In this document: positions 26,283 through 35,250 of the stretch, in pieces
How positions within the stretch are numbered: the first letter of the stretch is position 1
How the letters are laid out: each line of letters starts with the position of its first letter
Assembly: GCA_016213135.1 (NCBI GenBank)
Contig: JACRBQ010000079.1
Coordinates: 19,058 to 83,057, forward strand
Length of the DNA: 64,000 nt
Direction: 5' to 3'
From: Chloroflexota bacterium
Lineage (GTDB): Bacteria > Chloroflexota > Anaerolineae > Anaerolineales > VGOW01
Notes under the pieces: model-generated
Databases searched by the model: none
Told to the model about the DNA's origin: nothing
The model's input: only the letters and a program-made list of their open reading frames with translations
Translations under genes and position numbers: made by a program

Positions 26283-27994
26283 CAAGCGCAACCGGAAAAG
26301 ATGGGCGCGACACAGACGCTGCCGTGGAGGCCATAGCGCAGGCACACGAGGAATGGAGGCGCGCGGTGCTTCAGGCCAGTCTCCAGCGATTCTCCCGCCG
26401 CAAGCCGGGCTTCGCCACCCTCTCCGGTATCCCGATCAACGATTTATACACGCCCGCCGACCTTGGCCATCAAGATTTCGCGCGCGACATCGGCTTTCCC
26501 GGCCAGTATCCGTACACACGCGGCGTGCATGCCACGATGTACCGTAGCCGGCTGTGGACGATCCGGCAGGTGGCCGGGTTCGGCTCGGCGGAGGACACCA
26601 ACCAGCGCTACAAGTATTTGCTTGCTCACGGCGAGACCGGCCTCTCGACCGATTTTGATCTGCCGACGCTGCTCGGACGCGACTCCGATCACCTGCTGGC
26701 AATGGCCGAGGTCGGCAAGATTGGCGTGGCGATAGACACACTGCGCGACGCGCACATTCTGTGGGACGGCATCCCGCTCGGCGAGGTCAGCACCTCGATG
26801 ACGATCACCTCCCCGGCCTTCGTGTTGACGGCAATGTACGAGGCCACCGCCGCGGCGCAGGGCGTGTCTGCCGACCGCGTGACCGGCACGGCGCAGGCCG
26901 ACATTCTCAAAGAGTACACGGCGCAGAATGAATACATCTATCCACCCGAACCGTCGGTGCGGCTGGTGGTGGATTTGATGGAGTATTGCGCGCGCCGCCT
27001 CCCGCGCTTCAACCCGGTCAGCGTCAGCGGCTACCACATCCGGGAGGCCGGGGCTACCGCCGCACAGGAGTTGGCTTTCACATTGGCAGACGGCTATACC
27101 TATGCTAAAGCCGCCGTGGATCGCGGGTTGGACGTGGACGCCTTGCCGCCGCGCATTTCTTTCTTCTTCGACGTTCACATTGATTTCTTTGAAGAGATCG
27201 CCAAACTGCGGGCTGCCCGGCGCATTTGGGCGCGGATGATGCGCGAGAAACTCGGCGCGCGCGACCCGCGCTCGTGGATGCTGCGCATGCACTGCCAGAC
27301 GGCCGGCGTGTCGTTGACCGCGCAGCAGGTGGAGAACAACATCGTGCGCACGACGGTGGAGGCGCTGGCGGCCGTGCTGGGCGGCACGCAATCACTGCAC
27401 ACGAACTCGATGGACGAAGCCTTTCAAATTCCGTCCGAGAAGGCGATCAAGATCGCCGTCCGCACTCAGCAGATTCTCGCGCACGAAACCGGCGCCGCCG
27501 ACGTGGTAGACCCGCTGGCCGGGTCGTACTACGTCGAGTCGCTCACCAACCGCATCGAAGAGGAGGCCTGGTCGCTGATGAATGAGATCGAGCGCCGAGG
27601 CGGCATGGTGGCCTGCATCGAGGCCGGGTTCATCCAAAAACAAATCGCCAACAGCGCCGCCGATTTCCAGCGCGCGGTCGAGGCCGGGGAGCAGACCATC
27701 GTCGGCATGAACGCCTACGTCGAAGAGGAGAGCGGCGAGTTGAGCGACGACCTGTTCTTTCAGGTTGACCCGGCCACCACCGAGCGGCAGATCGCCCGCC
27801 TGCGGCAAGTGCGCGCCGAGCGGCGTGGCGCGGATGTAAGCCGCGCGCTGTCGGAGTTGAAGCAGGCGGCGAAGAATGGCCGCAACATCATGCCCTCCGT
27901 GACCGACGCCGTGACCGCTTACGCCACCATCGGCGAGATATGCGACGTTCTGCGCGAGGTGTTTGGCGAATATAAGGCGTTGTCCATTTTCTGA
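26267..27994 (+). CDS. Acyl-CoA mutase large (catalytic) subunit, methylmalonyl-CoA mutase family
   Basis: 575 residues from the ATG at 26267, preceded by GGAGGAG. It is the TIM-barrel half only; the B12 domain is a separate gene downstream. Residues that bind the carboxyl group in methylmalonyl-CoA mutase are kept: Tyr in HATMYRSRLWTIRQ (about 91) and Arg in EPSVRL (about 231), plus the catalytic His of SGYHIREAG. Other conserved spots differ: FDLPTLLGRDSD has Arg where GYDSD is usual, and GTAQADILKE replaces GTxQNDILKE. It likely rearranges a carboxylated acyl-CoA, though not surely methylmalonyl-CoA. It forms an operon with GntR, MeaB, the small subunit, and probably the acyl-CoA synthetase and Kal-like genes. 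Confidence 0.9.
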   Translation: METKVTSATGKDGRDTDAAVEAIAQAHEEWRRAVLQASLQRFSRRKPGFATLSGIPINDLYTPADLGHQDFARDIGFPGQYPYTRGVHATMYRSRLWTIRQVAGFGSAEDTNQRYKYLLAHGETGLSTDFDLPTLLGRDSDHLLAMAEVGKIGVAIDTLRDAHILWDGIPLGEVSTSMTITSPAFVLTAMYEATAAAQGVSADRVTGTAQADILKEYTAQNEYIYPPEPSVRLVVDLMEYCARRLPRFNPVSVSGYHIREAGATAAQELAFTLADGYTYAKAAVDRGLDVDALPPRISFFFDVHIDFFEEIAKLRAARRIWARMMREKLGARDPRSWMLRMHCQTAGVSLTAQQVENNIVRTTVEALAAVLGGTQSLHTNSMDEAFQIPSEKAIKIAVRTQQILAHETGAADVVDPLAGSYYVESLTNRIEEEAWSLMNEIERRGGMVACIEAGFIQKQIANSAADFQRAVEAGEQTIVGMNAYVEEESGELSDDLFFQVDPATTERQIARLRQVRAERRGADVSRALSELKQAAKNGRNIMPSVTDAVTAYATIGEICDVLREVFGEYKALSIF

Positions 27995-28005
27995 GGAGAG
28001 ATCGA

Positions 28006-28416
28006 ATGTCTGATCCAATCATCCGCGTCGTCGTGGCAAAACCGGGTATGGACGGCCACGACCGGGGAGCCAAGATCATCGCCCGCGCTTTCAGAGACGC
28101 CGGGATGGAAGTGATTTACACCGGCATTTTTCAGACGCCGGAGCAGATCGTGAGTGCCGTGATCCAAGAGGATGCCGACGTGTTGGGATTGAGCATCCTC
28201 TCCGGCGCGCACGTTCATTACGCGCAAGAAATCTCGCGTCTATTGCGAGAACAGGGAGCCGACGACGTGCTTTTTGTGATGGGCGGCACCATATCGAAGG
28301 CTGACCGCCCCCGCCTCAACGAATTGGGCGTGGCGGCCGTGTTCGGCCCGGGCGCGCGCACCGGCGACGTAGTGAAGTTCGTCCGCGATTGGGCGGCGGA
28401 GCATAGGGCTGCATAA
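28006..28416 (+). CDS. Cobalamin-binding (small) subunit of acyl-CoA mutase
   Basis: 136 residues with the base-off/His-on B12 signature: KPGMDGHDRGAKIIARAF (DxHxxG), LSILSGAH and VMGGTISKADR. The histidine of DGHDRG is the lower axial cobalt ligand. It starts 12 nt after the large-subunit gene and completes the heterodimeric mutase. It is the only B12 subunit gene in the window, so it may also serve the second large subunit at 47962-49641. Confidence 0.95.
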   Translation: MSDPIIRVVVAKPGMDGHDRGAKIIARAFRDAGMEVIYTGIFQTPEQIVSAVIQEDADVLGLSILSGAHVHYAQEISRLLREQGADDVLFVMGGTISKADRPRLNELGVAAVFGPGARTGDVVKFVRDWAAEHRAA

Positions 28417-28439
28417 TGATATACGTGGCTCTACTGAAA

Positions 28440-28525
28440 AAGGCTCATTTGAACCGCGAAGCCGCCAAGAACGCGAAGAAAAACAAGAGCGAATCCTTTG
28501 CGCTCTTCGCGCCTTCGCGGTGAGA
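28440..28525. repeat. AACCGCGAAG-type inverted element
   Basis: AACCGCGAAGCCGCCAAGAA with further CGCGAAG words at one end and GCGCCTTCGCGGTGA at the other form terminal inverted repeats. Relatives lie at 30092-30275 and 34264-34316. It sits between the B12-subunit and acyl-CoA synthetase genes. Confidence 0.7.
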
Positions 28526-28549
28526 TCGCAGTTTTATCAGGAGAGCCAT

Positions 28550-30094
28550 ATGTGGTTCATTGGCGACATTGCGCGGCGCAACGCTCAGGTCTTCGCCGCC
28601 AAGTGGGGCGTGGTTGAAGGCGACACGCGGCTGACGCACAGGCAGGTCAACGAGCGAGCCAACAGCCTGGCGCATGGTCTCCGCCAGTTGGGGATCGAGA
28701 AGGGAGATCGCGTCGCGCTGTTGAGCCGCAACGATTATCGCTTCGTCGAGATGTATTTCGGGCTTCCGAAGATCGGCGCGATCTTTGTTCCCCTCAATTT
28801 CTGGTCGTCGGACGAAGACCTGGTCTACGTTCTGACCCAGTGCCAGGCGGCGGCGTTGGTGCTGTCCGCCGAATTCCGGGAAACGGTCGAGCGCATCCGG
28901 CCCCGGATACCAACCGCGCGGCTTTTGATCGTGATGGCGGATTCGCCGGTTTCAGAAATGATCTCCTACGAGTCGCTTGCCAGCGGCCACCCCGTTCACG
29001 AGCCGGAAGCCGATCTCCATTCGGACGACGACACCCTCATCTTGTACACCAGCGGCAGCACGGGCCGACCCAAGGGGGCCGTGTACACCCATCGCGGGCT
29101 GTTGCACACGGCGATGATCATGTCCATCGAATTGGGCCTGCGCGATACGGAAATCACCCTGCACTTTCTTCCTCTTTTCTCTTCCAATCTCGAACAACTA
29201 CTGCCGTTGAGCCTGATGGGCGCGACGCACGTCATTCTGCGCAAGTTCGACCCATCACTGGTGTGGGACACGGTGGCGCGCGAAAAGGTCACCCATTTCG
29301 ACGCCGTGCCGACGACGATGCGTTTGCTTCTGCAATACCCCGGCCTCGGACACGTTGACACCGCCTCTCTGCGACTGGTCTCGTATGCCTCCGAGCCGAT
29401 GCCGGCGGTGACGATCACCGCCTGGCTGGAGACGTTCGCGCGCGTCGAGGCGGTTCAGTTTTACGGGATGATCGAGTTTCTGTGCATCGCCGGGCAGAAG
29501 CCGTGGGAACAGCTTTCGCGCATCGGGACAGTGGGCAGGCCGATGCCTGGTACACTCATCCGTGTCGTGGACGAAGAGGGGCAGGATGTTCCGTCGGGGG
29601 AGGCGGGCGAAGTAATCGCGCGGAGCGATTGCGGCATGCGTGGATACTGGGATGCGCCCGAACTGACGGCGCAGGCGATGGGCAATGGCTGGATTGTCAC
29701 CGGCGATCTGGGGCGGCTGGATGCGGACGGTTATCTGACGCTGGTGGGGCGCAAGAAAGAGATCATCATCAGCGGAGGGATGAAAGTAGTGCCAACTGAA
29801 ACGGAAGCGGCTCTGTACCGGCATCCCGCCGTGTCGGAAGCGGCGGTGATTGGCCGGCCGGACGCGACCTGGGGCGAGGCGGTGCACGCGGTGGTGGCGC
29901 TCAAGCCGGGCGCGTCCGTCACCGCCGACGAACTGATCCAATTCTGCGGCCAGCATTTGGCCGGATACAAAAAACCGCGCTCCATCGAATTTCTTCCCTC
30001 GCTGCCCAAAACCGGCATCGGCAAAATCGCCCGCCGGGCGTTGAGGGATCGGTTTCTGACAGACGCGACAACTGCCGACCGCGAAGATATTTGA
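28550..30094 (+). CDS. Acyl-CoA synthetase (AMP-forming, ANL superfamily)
   Basis: 514 residues from the ATG at 28550 (AGGAG eight nt upstream). ANL motifs: ATP loop YTSGSTGRPKGAVYTHRG, VPTTMRLLLQYP, the aromatic-Gly acyl pocket FYGMIEFLCIAG, GWIVTGDLGRLDADGYLTLVGRKKEIIISGG and the C-terminal catalytic lysine in PKTGIGKIARRAL. It makes an acyl-CoA from a carboxylate, ATP and CoA in the cytosol. FYGMIEF is unusual where FYGMTE is common. Between the mutase and the Kal-like lyase, it could activate the pathway's starting acid. The acid is unknown. Confidence 0.92.
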   Translation: MWFIGDIARRNAQVFAAKWGVVEGDTRLTHRQVNERANSLAHGLRQLGIEKGDRVALLSRNDYRFVEMYFGLPKIGAIFVPLNFWSSDEDLVYVLTQCQAAALVLSAEFRETVERIRPRIPTARLLIVMADSPVSEMISYESLASGHPVHEPEADLHSDDDTLILYTSGSTGRPKGAVYTHRGLLHTAMIMSIELGLRDTEITLHFLPLFSSNLEQLLPLSLMGATHVILRKFDPSLVWDTVAREKVTHFDAVPTTMRLLLQYPGLGHVDTASLRLVSYASEPMPAVTITAWLETFARVEAVQFYGMIEFLCIAGQKPWEQLSRIGTVGRPMPGTLIRVVDEEGQDVPSGEAGEVIARSDCGMRGYWDAPELTAQAMGNGWIVTGDLGRLDADGYLTLVGRKKEIIISGGMKVVPTETEAALYRHPAVSEAAVIGRPDATWGEAVHAVVALKPGASVTADELIQFCGQHLAGYKKPRSIEFLPSLPKTGIGKIARRALRDRFLTDATTADREDI

Positions 30095-30275
30095 ACCGCA
30101 AAGGCGCAAAGAGCGCAAAGGAAGATTAAGAATTGATATTACTCAGTGCCACACGCGAAGCGTTCGACTGCGCGGCGGGCAGCACGCTACGCGTGAAAGG
30201 AGCGAAGCGCAGTTGAAGAAGCCGCCCGCCTGCCCCTGCAAGGGGGTTGCGTCTTTGCGGTGAGGTCTTGATTGC
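30092..30275. repeat. Long AACCGCAAAG-type inverted element
   Basis: AACCGCAAAGGCGCAAAGAG with further CGCAAAG words on the left and GGGGTTGCGTCTTTGCGGTGA on the right are terminal inverted repeats. Between them lie further words and a GGCGGGC...GCCCGCC pair. No gene is visible inside. Confidence 0.65.
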
Positions 30276-30291
30276 GGTTGGAGGCCGCGCT

Positions 30292-30678
30292 ATGCCATCA
30301 CTGATTCGAGTTCGCATGTCGGCGCACGACGCGCACTATGGCGGCAATCTGGTGGACGGGGCGCGCGTGCTGCAACTTTTCGGCGACGTAGGCACCGAGA
30401 TTTGCATCCGCAACGACGGAGACGAGGGGTTGTTCCGCGCTTACCGCGATATTGAGTTCTTGGCCCCGGTGTACGCCGGTGACTATCTCGAAGTTCGCGG
30501 CGAACTGACGCGCGTGGGACGCACGTCGCGCGACATTCTACTGACCGCGCACAAAGTCATCGCCGCCGAATACGAGAAGGGCGACTCCTGCGCCCGCGTT
30601 CTCGACGAGCCGGTGCTGGTGTGTAAGGCGACGGGGATATGCGTGGTGACGGCGGACAGGCAAAAGCGCTCAGGTTAG
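30292..30678 (+). CDS. Hotdog-fold acyl-CoA ammonia-lyase, Kal-like
   Basis: 128 residues from the ATG at 30292. Close in pattern to 3-aminobutyryl-CoA ammonia-lyase of lysine fermentation and beta-alanyl-CoA ammonia-lyase: [49 protein letters not shown] (here [12 protein letters not shown]) and [10 protein letters not shown]. These enzymes reversibly remove ammonia from 3-aminoacyl-CoA to give the 2-enoyl-CoA. Other lysine-fermentation genes are not here. Its place after the synthetase and mutase suggests use in the same CoA-thioester route. The match is from memory of the family. Confidence 0.75.
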   Translation: MPSLIRVRMSAHDAHYGGNLVDGARVLQLFGDVGTEICIRNDGDEGLFRAYRDIEFLAPVYAGDYLEVRGELTRVGRTSRDILLTAHKVIAAEYEKGDSCARVLDEPVLVCKATGICVVTADRQKRSG

Positions 30679-31574
30679 TTCAGCTTTTGCAACTGCGGCT
30701 GAAAGCCCAACTTGTCCAGCAACTCATTCAATTCGTCGAGTGTCAGCTTTCGCCCCTTGCCCGAAATGGCGACGAGGGCGGCTTCGATCATGTTCGTTCC
30801 AAAGGAGCGGTCTTCCATCACCGGCGTGGTCGTCACCAAGTGGCGCACTCCGGCGGCGCGGAAGATTTGCACGTCTTCCAGCGTGGTGGTGTTGGTGCAG
30901 ATCGTTTTGCCGTCCAAACGCGCGGGCATGAAGCGTTTGATGAAGTGACAGTCCCCGGCGATCACCGTTCCCCACTCGTACCATTTGCCAAATTTGGGCG
31001 TGTTCTTTTCCTGCTTCTCGCCGGTGGGGTAAAGCATTTCAAACGGCATGCGCCCCACCACCGGCATAAGGATCGCCGCCAGCCGCTTGAGGGCGGTTTC
31101 GGAGCGGATCGGAATCGGAATGTCGAGGGCAAACATCAGATCGCCAAATACACATTCGTACTTAGCGTCTAAGAACGATTTGGTCATGCCCCAGCGATCC
31201 ACGCCGGCCGTGAACAGCACGCGTTTGGGTTGAATCTCCGCGCCGATGCTATTTTCGATGAAGGCCGCGACGCGGCGCTCCAGCGTGTTCTTCACGCCCG
31301 TGCCATCCACCAGCGGCGTTTGTTTCACGAAGCGCACCATCGGCTGCACTGAAAAAAACGGATACCATTTGGTATCGGCCATCACGCCCAGGTCGGCGCC
31401 CCCCACGCCAAAGGCATCCACTTTGCCGTCCAACTCCTTATACATTTGGGCAGCCCTTTCCATATCGCCATCGGCGCCAATACGCTCGATGCGGATGGGC
31501 TGGCCGAGCAGGGTGGTTTCGATGGTCTTGTCGCGTTTGGACGATCCGAGGCTGATGCTGACAGCGCGTTTCAT
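30675..31574 (-). CDS. Conserved protein of the group often labelled 'quinate 5-dehydrogenase'
   Basis: 299 residues from [16 protein letters not shown]. The sequence recalls proteins carrying that label in Chloroflexota and Deinococcus genomes ([91 protein letters not shown]), but no classic Rossmann GxGxxG or shikimate-dehydrogenase catalytic Lys/Asp pair was found, so the label may be a misannotation. The start overlaps the stop of the upstream gene as ATGA. The 3' ends of this gene and the Kal-like gene overlap by four nt on opposite strands. Function left open. Confidence 0.75.
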   Translation of the reverse strand: MKRAVSISLGSSKRDKTIETTLLGQPIRIERIGADGDMERAAQMYKELDGKVDAFGVGGADLGVMADTKWYPFFSVQPMVRFVKQTPLVDGTGVKNTLERRVAAFIENSIGAEIQPKRVLFTAGVDRWGMTKSFLDAKYECVFGDLMFALDIPIPIRSETALKRLAAILMPVVGRMPFEMLYPTGEKQEKNTPKFGKWYEWGTVIAGDCHFIKRFMPARLDGKTICTNTTTLEDVQIFRAAGVRHLVTTTPVMEDRSFGTNMIEAALVAISGKGRKLTLDELNELLDKLGFQPQLQKLN

Positions 31575-32074
31575 GGGGTGATCCTTTCTCCCAGATAGAT
31601 CACAGAGGCATAGAGGTGGAAGCCGCACGCTTCGGCAGCGCGGCGCGCGGCTCGCTGGTACAAGGGGATGCTGCACATCGGGATGCCGTCGGCCCGGTTG
31701 AGTTCGCTTTCAAATTCCGGCACGACCTCGCCGCAGGGTATCCAATAGAGGCCGTTGCAGCGGCCGCTCGGGGCTTCGGCGACCAGCACGGCTTCGGGGC
31801 CGCGCAGGGGCAGGGCAAAGTCGGCCGTGGCTGCCCTGAGCCGGCTCGGCTCGAAGGCCTGCGCCGGGTTGCGTGTGCCCACCGATTGCCGCAGCGCTTC
31901 GGCGATGGGCGGGGCGGCCGCGATAATACAAGTCTTGTCGAGCAGGCACACCACGGCGCCGGTGCGCGCGGGGTCGGAGATGAAGTGGTTGGTTTGGGAA
32001 TGGAGGTCGCCCGGTTGGCAGCGCAAGAATGCGGCCCAGTGCGCATCGAGTCGGACAAGAAAGTCGGGCGACAT
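31571..32074 (-). CDS. Hypothetical protein with a GNAT-like C-terminus
   Basis: 167 residues from the ATG at 32074. No firm family. The C-terminal part (PLYQRAARRAAEACGFHLYASVIYLGE) resembles the end of GNAT acetyltransferases, but the acetyl-CoA loop (Q/RxxGxG/A) is not evident. It contains PLRGPEAVLVAEAPSGRCNGLYW in the middle. Its stop overlaps the ATG of the next gene (ATGA), so the two products are probably made together in a fixed ratio. Role unknown. Confidence 0.65.
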   Translation of the reverse strand: MSPDFLVRLDAHWAAFLRCQPGDLHSQTNHFISDPARTGAVVCLLDKTCIIAAAPPIAEALRQSVGTRNPAQAFEPSRLRAATADFALPLRGPEAVLVAEAPSGRCNGLYWIPCGEVVPEFESELNRADGIPMCSIPLYQRAARRAAEACGFHLYASVIYLGERITP

Positions 32075-32106
32075 CGTGGGCCACTTTACTACGCTTCCGG
32101 CGATTG

Positions 32107-33363
32107 TCAATCAGCGCTTGCCGTCGCGGCAGGCGGAATGGGCTGCTGACTGTAACGCCAAAGCTGGGGCCACCGCCGCGCCACCCATAGCGTAACTGCG
32201 ATGCAGGCCACGCCGCCGGATATGACGGAGAAGGGCGCGCCCAGCCAGGCGGCCACCAGCCCGGCTTCCATTTCGCCCAGTTGCGGCCCGCCCATAAAGA
32301 ACATCATGTTTACCGACACCATGCGCCCGCGCAGGTGGTCGGGCGTGTGGAGCTGGCGCAGGGTGCTGCGGATGACCGTGCTGACGGTGTCGGCGGCGCC
32401 GGTGAGGGCCAGCGCCAAAAATGCCGCGACAAAGACGGTCGAGAATCCAAAGAGCACAGTGGCCGACCCATAGATGAGCACGGCCATGATAAGCACCGGG
32501 CCTTGCTTGTTGATGGTGCGCACAAAGGTGAGGATGAAGGCGGCCACCAACGCGCCCACTGCCGCGGCGGCATACAGCCAGCCGTAGCCGGCCGGGCCGA
32601 CGTGCAGAATGTCTTTGGCGTAAATGGGCAGCAGGGCGTTGGCCGAGGAGAAGAAGGTGGCTATGAAGTCCAGCAACATGGTGGACAGGATGATGGGTGT
32701 GCGCCGCACAAAGCGCAGGCCCTCCAGCGCGGCGCCAACGCTCACCGCCGGGCGATCGGCCCTGGCGATGGTAGGCCGCACATGCATAGCCAGCAAGGCG
32801 ACGATGACGGCGAGGAACGAGGCGGCGTTGAACCAGTAGGCCCACTGCACGCCCGCCTGTGCGATGACGGTGCCGGCCAGGGCCGGGCCGGCGACGGATG
32901 CGGCTTGCATCATGGTGGAGTTGACGCTAAAGGCATTGGGCAGGTCTTCGCGAGGGACGAGGTTGGGGATGAGCGACTGCCGCGCCGGGAGGTCAAACGC
33001 GCCAAAGGCGGAGGAGAGGGCGGCAAGCAGATAGATGGGCCACACGGCTTTGGCGCCGCTCACGGCCAGCAGGCCCAGCAGCGCGGCGCATACGGCCATG
33101 CCCGTTTGGGTGAACATCATCAGCTTGCGGCGATCAAATCGATCGGCGGCGAGGCCGCTGACGAGCGACAAGCCCACTACGGGCACGATGCGCACCAACC
33201 CAACCAGGCCTAACGCCACCGGCTGGTGGGTGACGTCGTACACGTGCCATAGGATGGCGGCGGTTTGCATCATGGAACCGGAGGCCGAGATTAACTGGCC
33301 CAGCCAGAGGAGACGGAAGTCGCGGTGACGCAGGGCGGGAGGGAAGGAGGTGAAAAGGCGCAT
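32107..33363 (-). CDS. MFS transporter (MFS_3/EntS-like exporter)
   Basis: 418 residues from the ATG at 33363. Twelve-span major facilitator with LRHRDFRLLWLGQLISASGSMMQ at the N-terminus and the family loop signature GLAADRFDRRKLMM between helices 2 and 3. LPARQSLIPNLVPREDLPNAFSVNS is characteristic of the enterobactin-exporter/tetracycline-like group. It probably exports a small molecule by proton antiport. Substrate unknown. An inverted heptamer element lies immediately upstream, before nadE. Confidence 0.9.
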   Translation of the reverse strand: MRLFTSFPPALRHRDFRLLWLGQLISASGSMMQTAAILWHVYDVTHQPVALGLVGLVRIVPVVGLSLVSGLAADRFDRRKLMMFTQTGMAVCAALLGLLAVSGAKAVWPIYLLAALSSAFGAFDLPARQSLIPNLVPREDLPNAFSVNSTMMQAASVAGPALAGTVIAQAGVQWAYWFNAASFLAVIVALLAMHVRPTIARADRPAVSVGAALEGLRFVRRTPIILSTMLLDFIATFFSSANALLPIYAKDILHVGPAGYGWLYAAAAVGALVAAFILTFVRTINKQGPVLIMAVLIYGSATVLFGFSTVFVAAFLALALTGAADTVSTVIRSTLRQLHTPDHLRGRMVSVNMMFFMGGPQLGEMEAGLVAAWLGAPFSVISGGVACIAVTLWVARRWPQLWRYSQQPIPPAATASAD

Positions 33364-33367
33364 AAAT

Positions 33368-33430
33368 GGAAACGATGAATGATGAACGCGGAACGATGAA
33401 CGGGGTTTTCGTTCATCATTCATCGTTTGC
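33368..33430. terminator. Inverted heptamer hairpin between nadE and the MFS gene
   Basis: AAACGATGAATGATGAACG pairs with CGTTCATCATTCATCGTTT across a GGGGTTTT-containing loop. The near-perfect arms directly follow the nadE stop and precede the MFS start. Confidence 0.6.
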
Positions 33431-34264
33431 CTAGCTTCCCCAATCGCGCAGGTAGAGGAAGTCGTACCCGACGGTGCGATTGCTGAGTTTGGCGATGAGG
33501 GGCGGCATGCGCTTGAACTGGTTGCGGCGGATGGTGGCAATGACGCGATCGACGAAGGCGGGGGCAAAGCCGGCGGCCACGACCTCGTCGCGGCTGTAGC
33601 GCTGGTCTACCAGCAAATACAGTAGTTGATCCACTTCGGCATAGGTGTAGCCCAACTCGCCTTCATCCGTCTGGCCGATCCAGAGATCGGCGGTGGGGGG
33701 TTTGTCGATGACCGGCTGCGGCACGCCGATGGCGGCGGACAATTGCCGCACCTGCGTTTTGTACAGGTCGCCCAGCGGGTTGAGGGCCGAGGCGGCGTCG
33801 CCAAAGATAGTGCTGTAGCCCAGCAGGATTTCGGTTTTGTTGCCGGTGCCGACCACCAACCCGCCCCACGCAGCCGATTGATCGTACAGCACGATCATGC
33901 GGGCGCGGGCCATGGCGTTGCCCCGCCGTTTGGTGTCGGCCTCGGGCACGTGCTCGAATAGCGGGTCCACCATCGAGGTGATCTCGATGACTTTATCCGG
34001 CACGTGATACTGGTCGATGACGAGTTGCGCGTCGGCCATGCTCTGCGGCGACGAGGTTTTGTAGGGCATGCGAACGGCCAGCACGTTTTGCGGGCCGAGG
34101 GCTTCGGCGGCCAGCGCGCAACTCAGCGCCGAGTCGATGCCGCCCGAGAGGCCGATGACTGCCCGCGACAGGCCGGTGCGGGTCGCTTCCTCGCGGAGGA
34201 ACGAGACGAGGATTTTGCGGGCCAGACCAGTGTTGATACGAAGGCGATCTGTAAGGTTGTTCAT
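33431..34264 (-). CDS. nadE: NAD+ synthetase
   Basis: 277 residues. PP-loop ATP motif [16 protein letters not shown] near residues 37-52, then [34 protein letters not shown] and the C-terminal [25 protein letters not shown], all diagnostic. It converts nicotinate adenine dinucleotide to NAD+ using ATP and ammonia or glutamine-derived nitrogen. It is a short form without a fused glutaminase. A separate nitrilase-family gene directly upstream probably supplies ammonia. No ribosome site is evident before the ATG. Confidence 0.96.
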   Translation of the reverse strand: MNNLTDRLRINTGLARKILVSFLREEATRTGLSRAVIGLSGGIDSALSCALAAEALGPQNVLAVRMPYKTSSPQSMADAQLVIDQYHVPDKVIEITSMVDPLFEHVPEADTKRRGNAMARARMIVLYDQSAAWGGLVVGTGNKTEILLGYSTIFGDAASALNPLGDLYKTQVRQLSAAIGVPQPVIDKPPTADLWIGQTDEGELGYTYAEVDQLLYLLVDQRYSRDEVVAAGFAPAFVDRVIATIRRNQFKRMPPLIAKLSNRTVGYDFLYLRDWGS

Positions 34265-34316
34265 TTTTCTAACCGCAAAGACGCAACCCCCTGAAGGGGG
34301 TCGCGCCTTCGCGGTG
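34264..34316. repeat. AACCGCAAAG-type inverted element between nadE and the nitrilase gene
   Basis: AACCGCAAAGACGCAACCCC mirrors GGGGGTCGCGCCTTCGCGGT around CTGAAG. It is the compact version of the elements at 28440 and 30092. Confidence 0.75.
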
Positions 34317-34318
34317 AA

Positions 34319-35173
34319 TCAATCTCCGTTGACTATGCGAGTTAATTCTCGCATGACAAGCGCAGTGCGCTCGTCGCGCAAAATGGGCAGGCGGGCGCGG
34401 GTGCGGTGCAGTTGGTTGAGGTCCAGCGCCGCCAGGGTGAGGGCTTCGTCGAAGTACGGGCCATGGGCCACCGGCTCGCCGTCGGGGTCGAACACGATGG
34501 AGCCGCCCCAGAAGTTCAGCCCGTCTTCGAATCCGGCGCGGTTGGTGTGGGCCACGAAGTTGGTGAACAGGCTGGCGTAGGCCCGGCCCACATGCTCCAC
34601 CCAGCGGGCCGAACCAAGCTGCTCGCCGTCGTCGAGGCCGCGCCCCGGGCTGGCCGATTGCATGAGCAAAATATCCGCGCCGTCGAGCCACAGCAAATAG
34701 GGCGGGCTGGCGTGCCAGAAGTCTTCGCAGATGAGCATGCCCACGCGGCCCCACGGCGTGTCAAAGGCGCGAATGGAATCGCCCCAGGCAAAGAAGCGGC
34801 CCTCGTCGAACATGCCGTAGGTGGGCAGATATACTTTGTGGTGCACGTGCAGCACCTGTCCCTTGGAAAGGTAGGCGGCGGCGATGTAAAAGCGGTGGCG
34901 CGAGTCTTCGTCCACAAAGCCCACCATCACGTCGAGTTTCCGGCTGGCCTCGAGCAATTGGGCAAACACCGGGTCGTCGGCAGTGGGGCGGTGGGCCACG
35001 GTGGGGGCGAGGTCTTGCAGCACGTAGCCGGTGAGCGACAGTTCGGGGAAGCACAGCAGTTGCGCGCCCTGCGCCGCGGCCTGATCAATGTAGGCCAGAT
35101 GCTTGTCGAGGTTGGCTTGCACGTCGCCGAGTTTGGTTTTGATTTGCGCGAGGCCGAGAGTGAGAAGAGTCAT
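34319..35173 (-). CDS. Nitrilase-superfamily amidase, probable glutaminase partner of NadE
   Basis: 284 residues with a complete Glu-Lys-Cys triad: Glu44 (CFPELSLTGY), Lys113 (HHKVYLPTYGMFDEGRFF) and Cys149 (LICEDFWH). The HHKxxLPTYGxFDExRyF pattern is that of the glutaminase domain of glutamine-dependent NAD synthetases. With nadE 54 nt downstream, the pair looks like the two halves of the usual fused enzyme encoded separately. Glutamine hydrolysis would feed ammonia to NadE. No membrane or export signals. Confidence 0.9.
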   Translation of the reverse strand: MTLLTLGLAQIKTKLGDVQANLDKHLAYIDQAAAQGAQLLCFPELSLTGYVLQDLAPTVAHRPTADDPVFAQLLEASRKLDVMVGFVDEDSRHRFYIAAAYLSKGQVLHVHHKVYLPTYGMFDEGRFFAWGDSIRAFDTPWGRVGMLICEDFWHASPPYLLWLDGADILLMQSASPGRGLDDGEQLGSARWVEHVGRAYASLFTNFVAHTNRAGFEDGLNFWGGSIVFDPDGEPVAHGPYFDEALTLAALDLNQLHRTRARLPILRDERTALVMRELTRIVNGD

Positions 35174-35175
35174 AG

Positions 35176-35250
35176 TAAGGATGAAGGATGAAGGGTGAAG
35201 GATGAAAGCGGTTTATCTTCCGCCTTCATAATTCAGCCTTCAGCCTTCTT
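35176..35250. repeat. Inverted period-7 arrays (GATGAAG / TTCAGCC words)
   Basis: GATGAAG, GGTGAAG, GATGAAA units face TTCATAA, TTCAGCC, TTCAGCC. The right part encodes the last residues (KKAEG) and stop of the Lgt-like gene. Confidence 0.75.
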
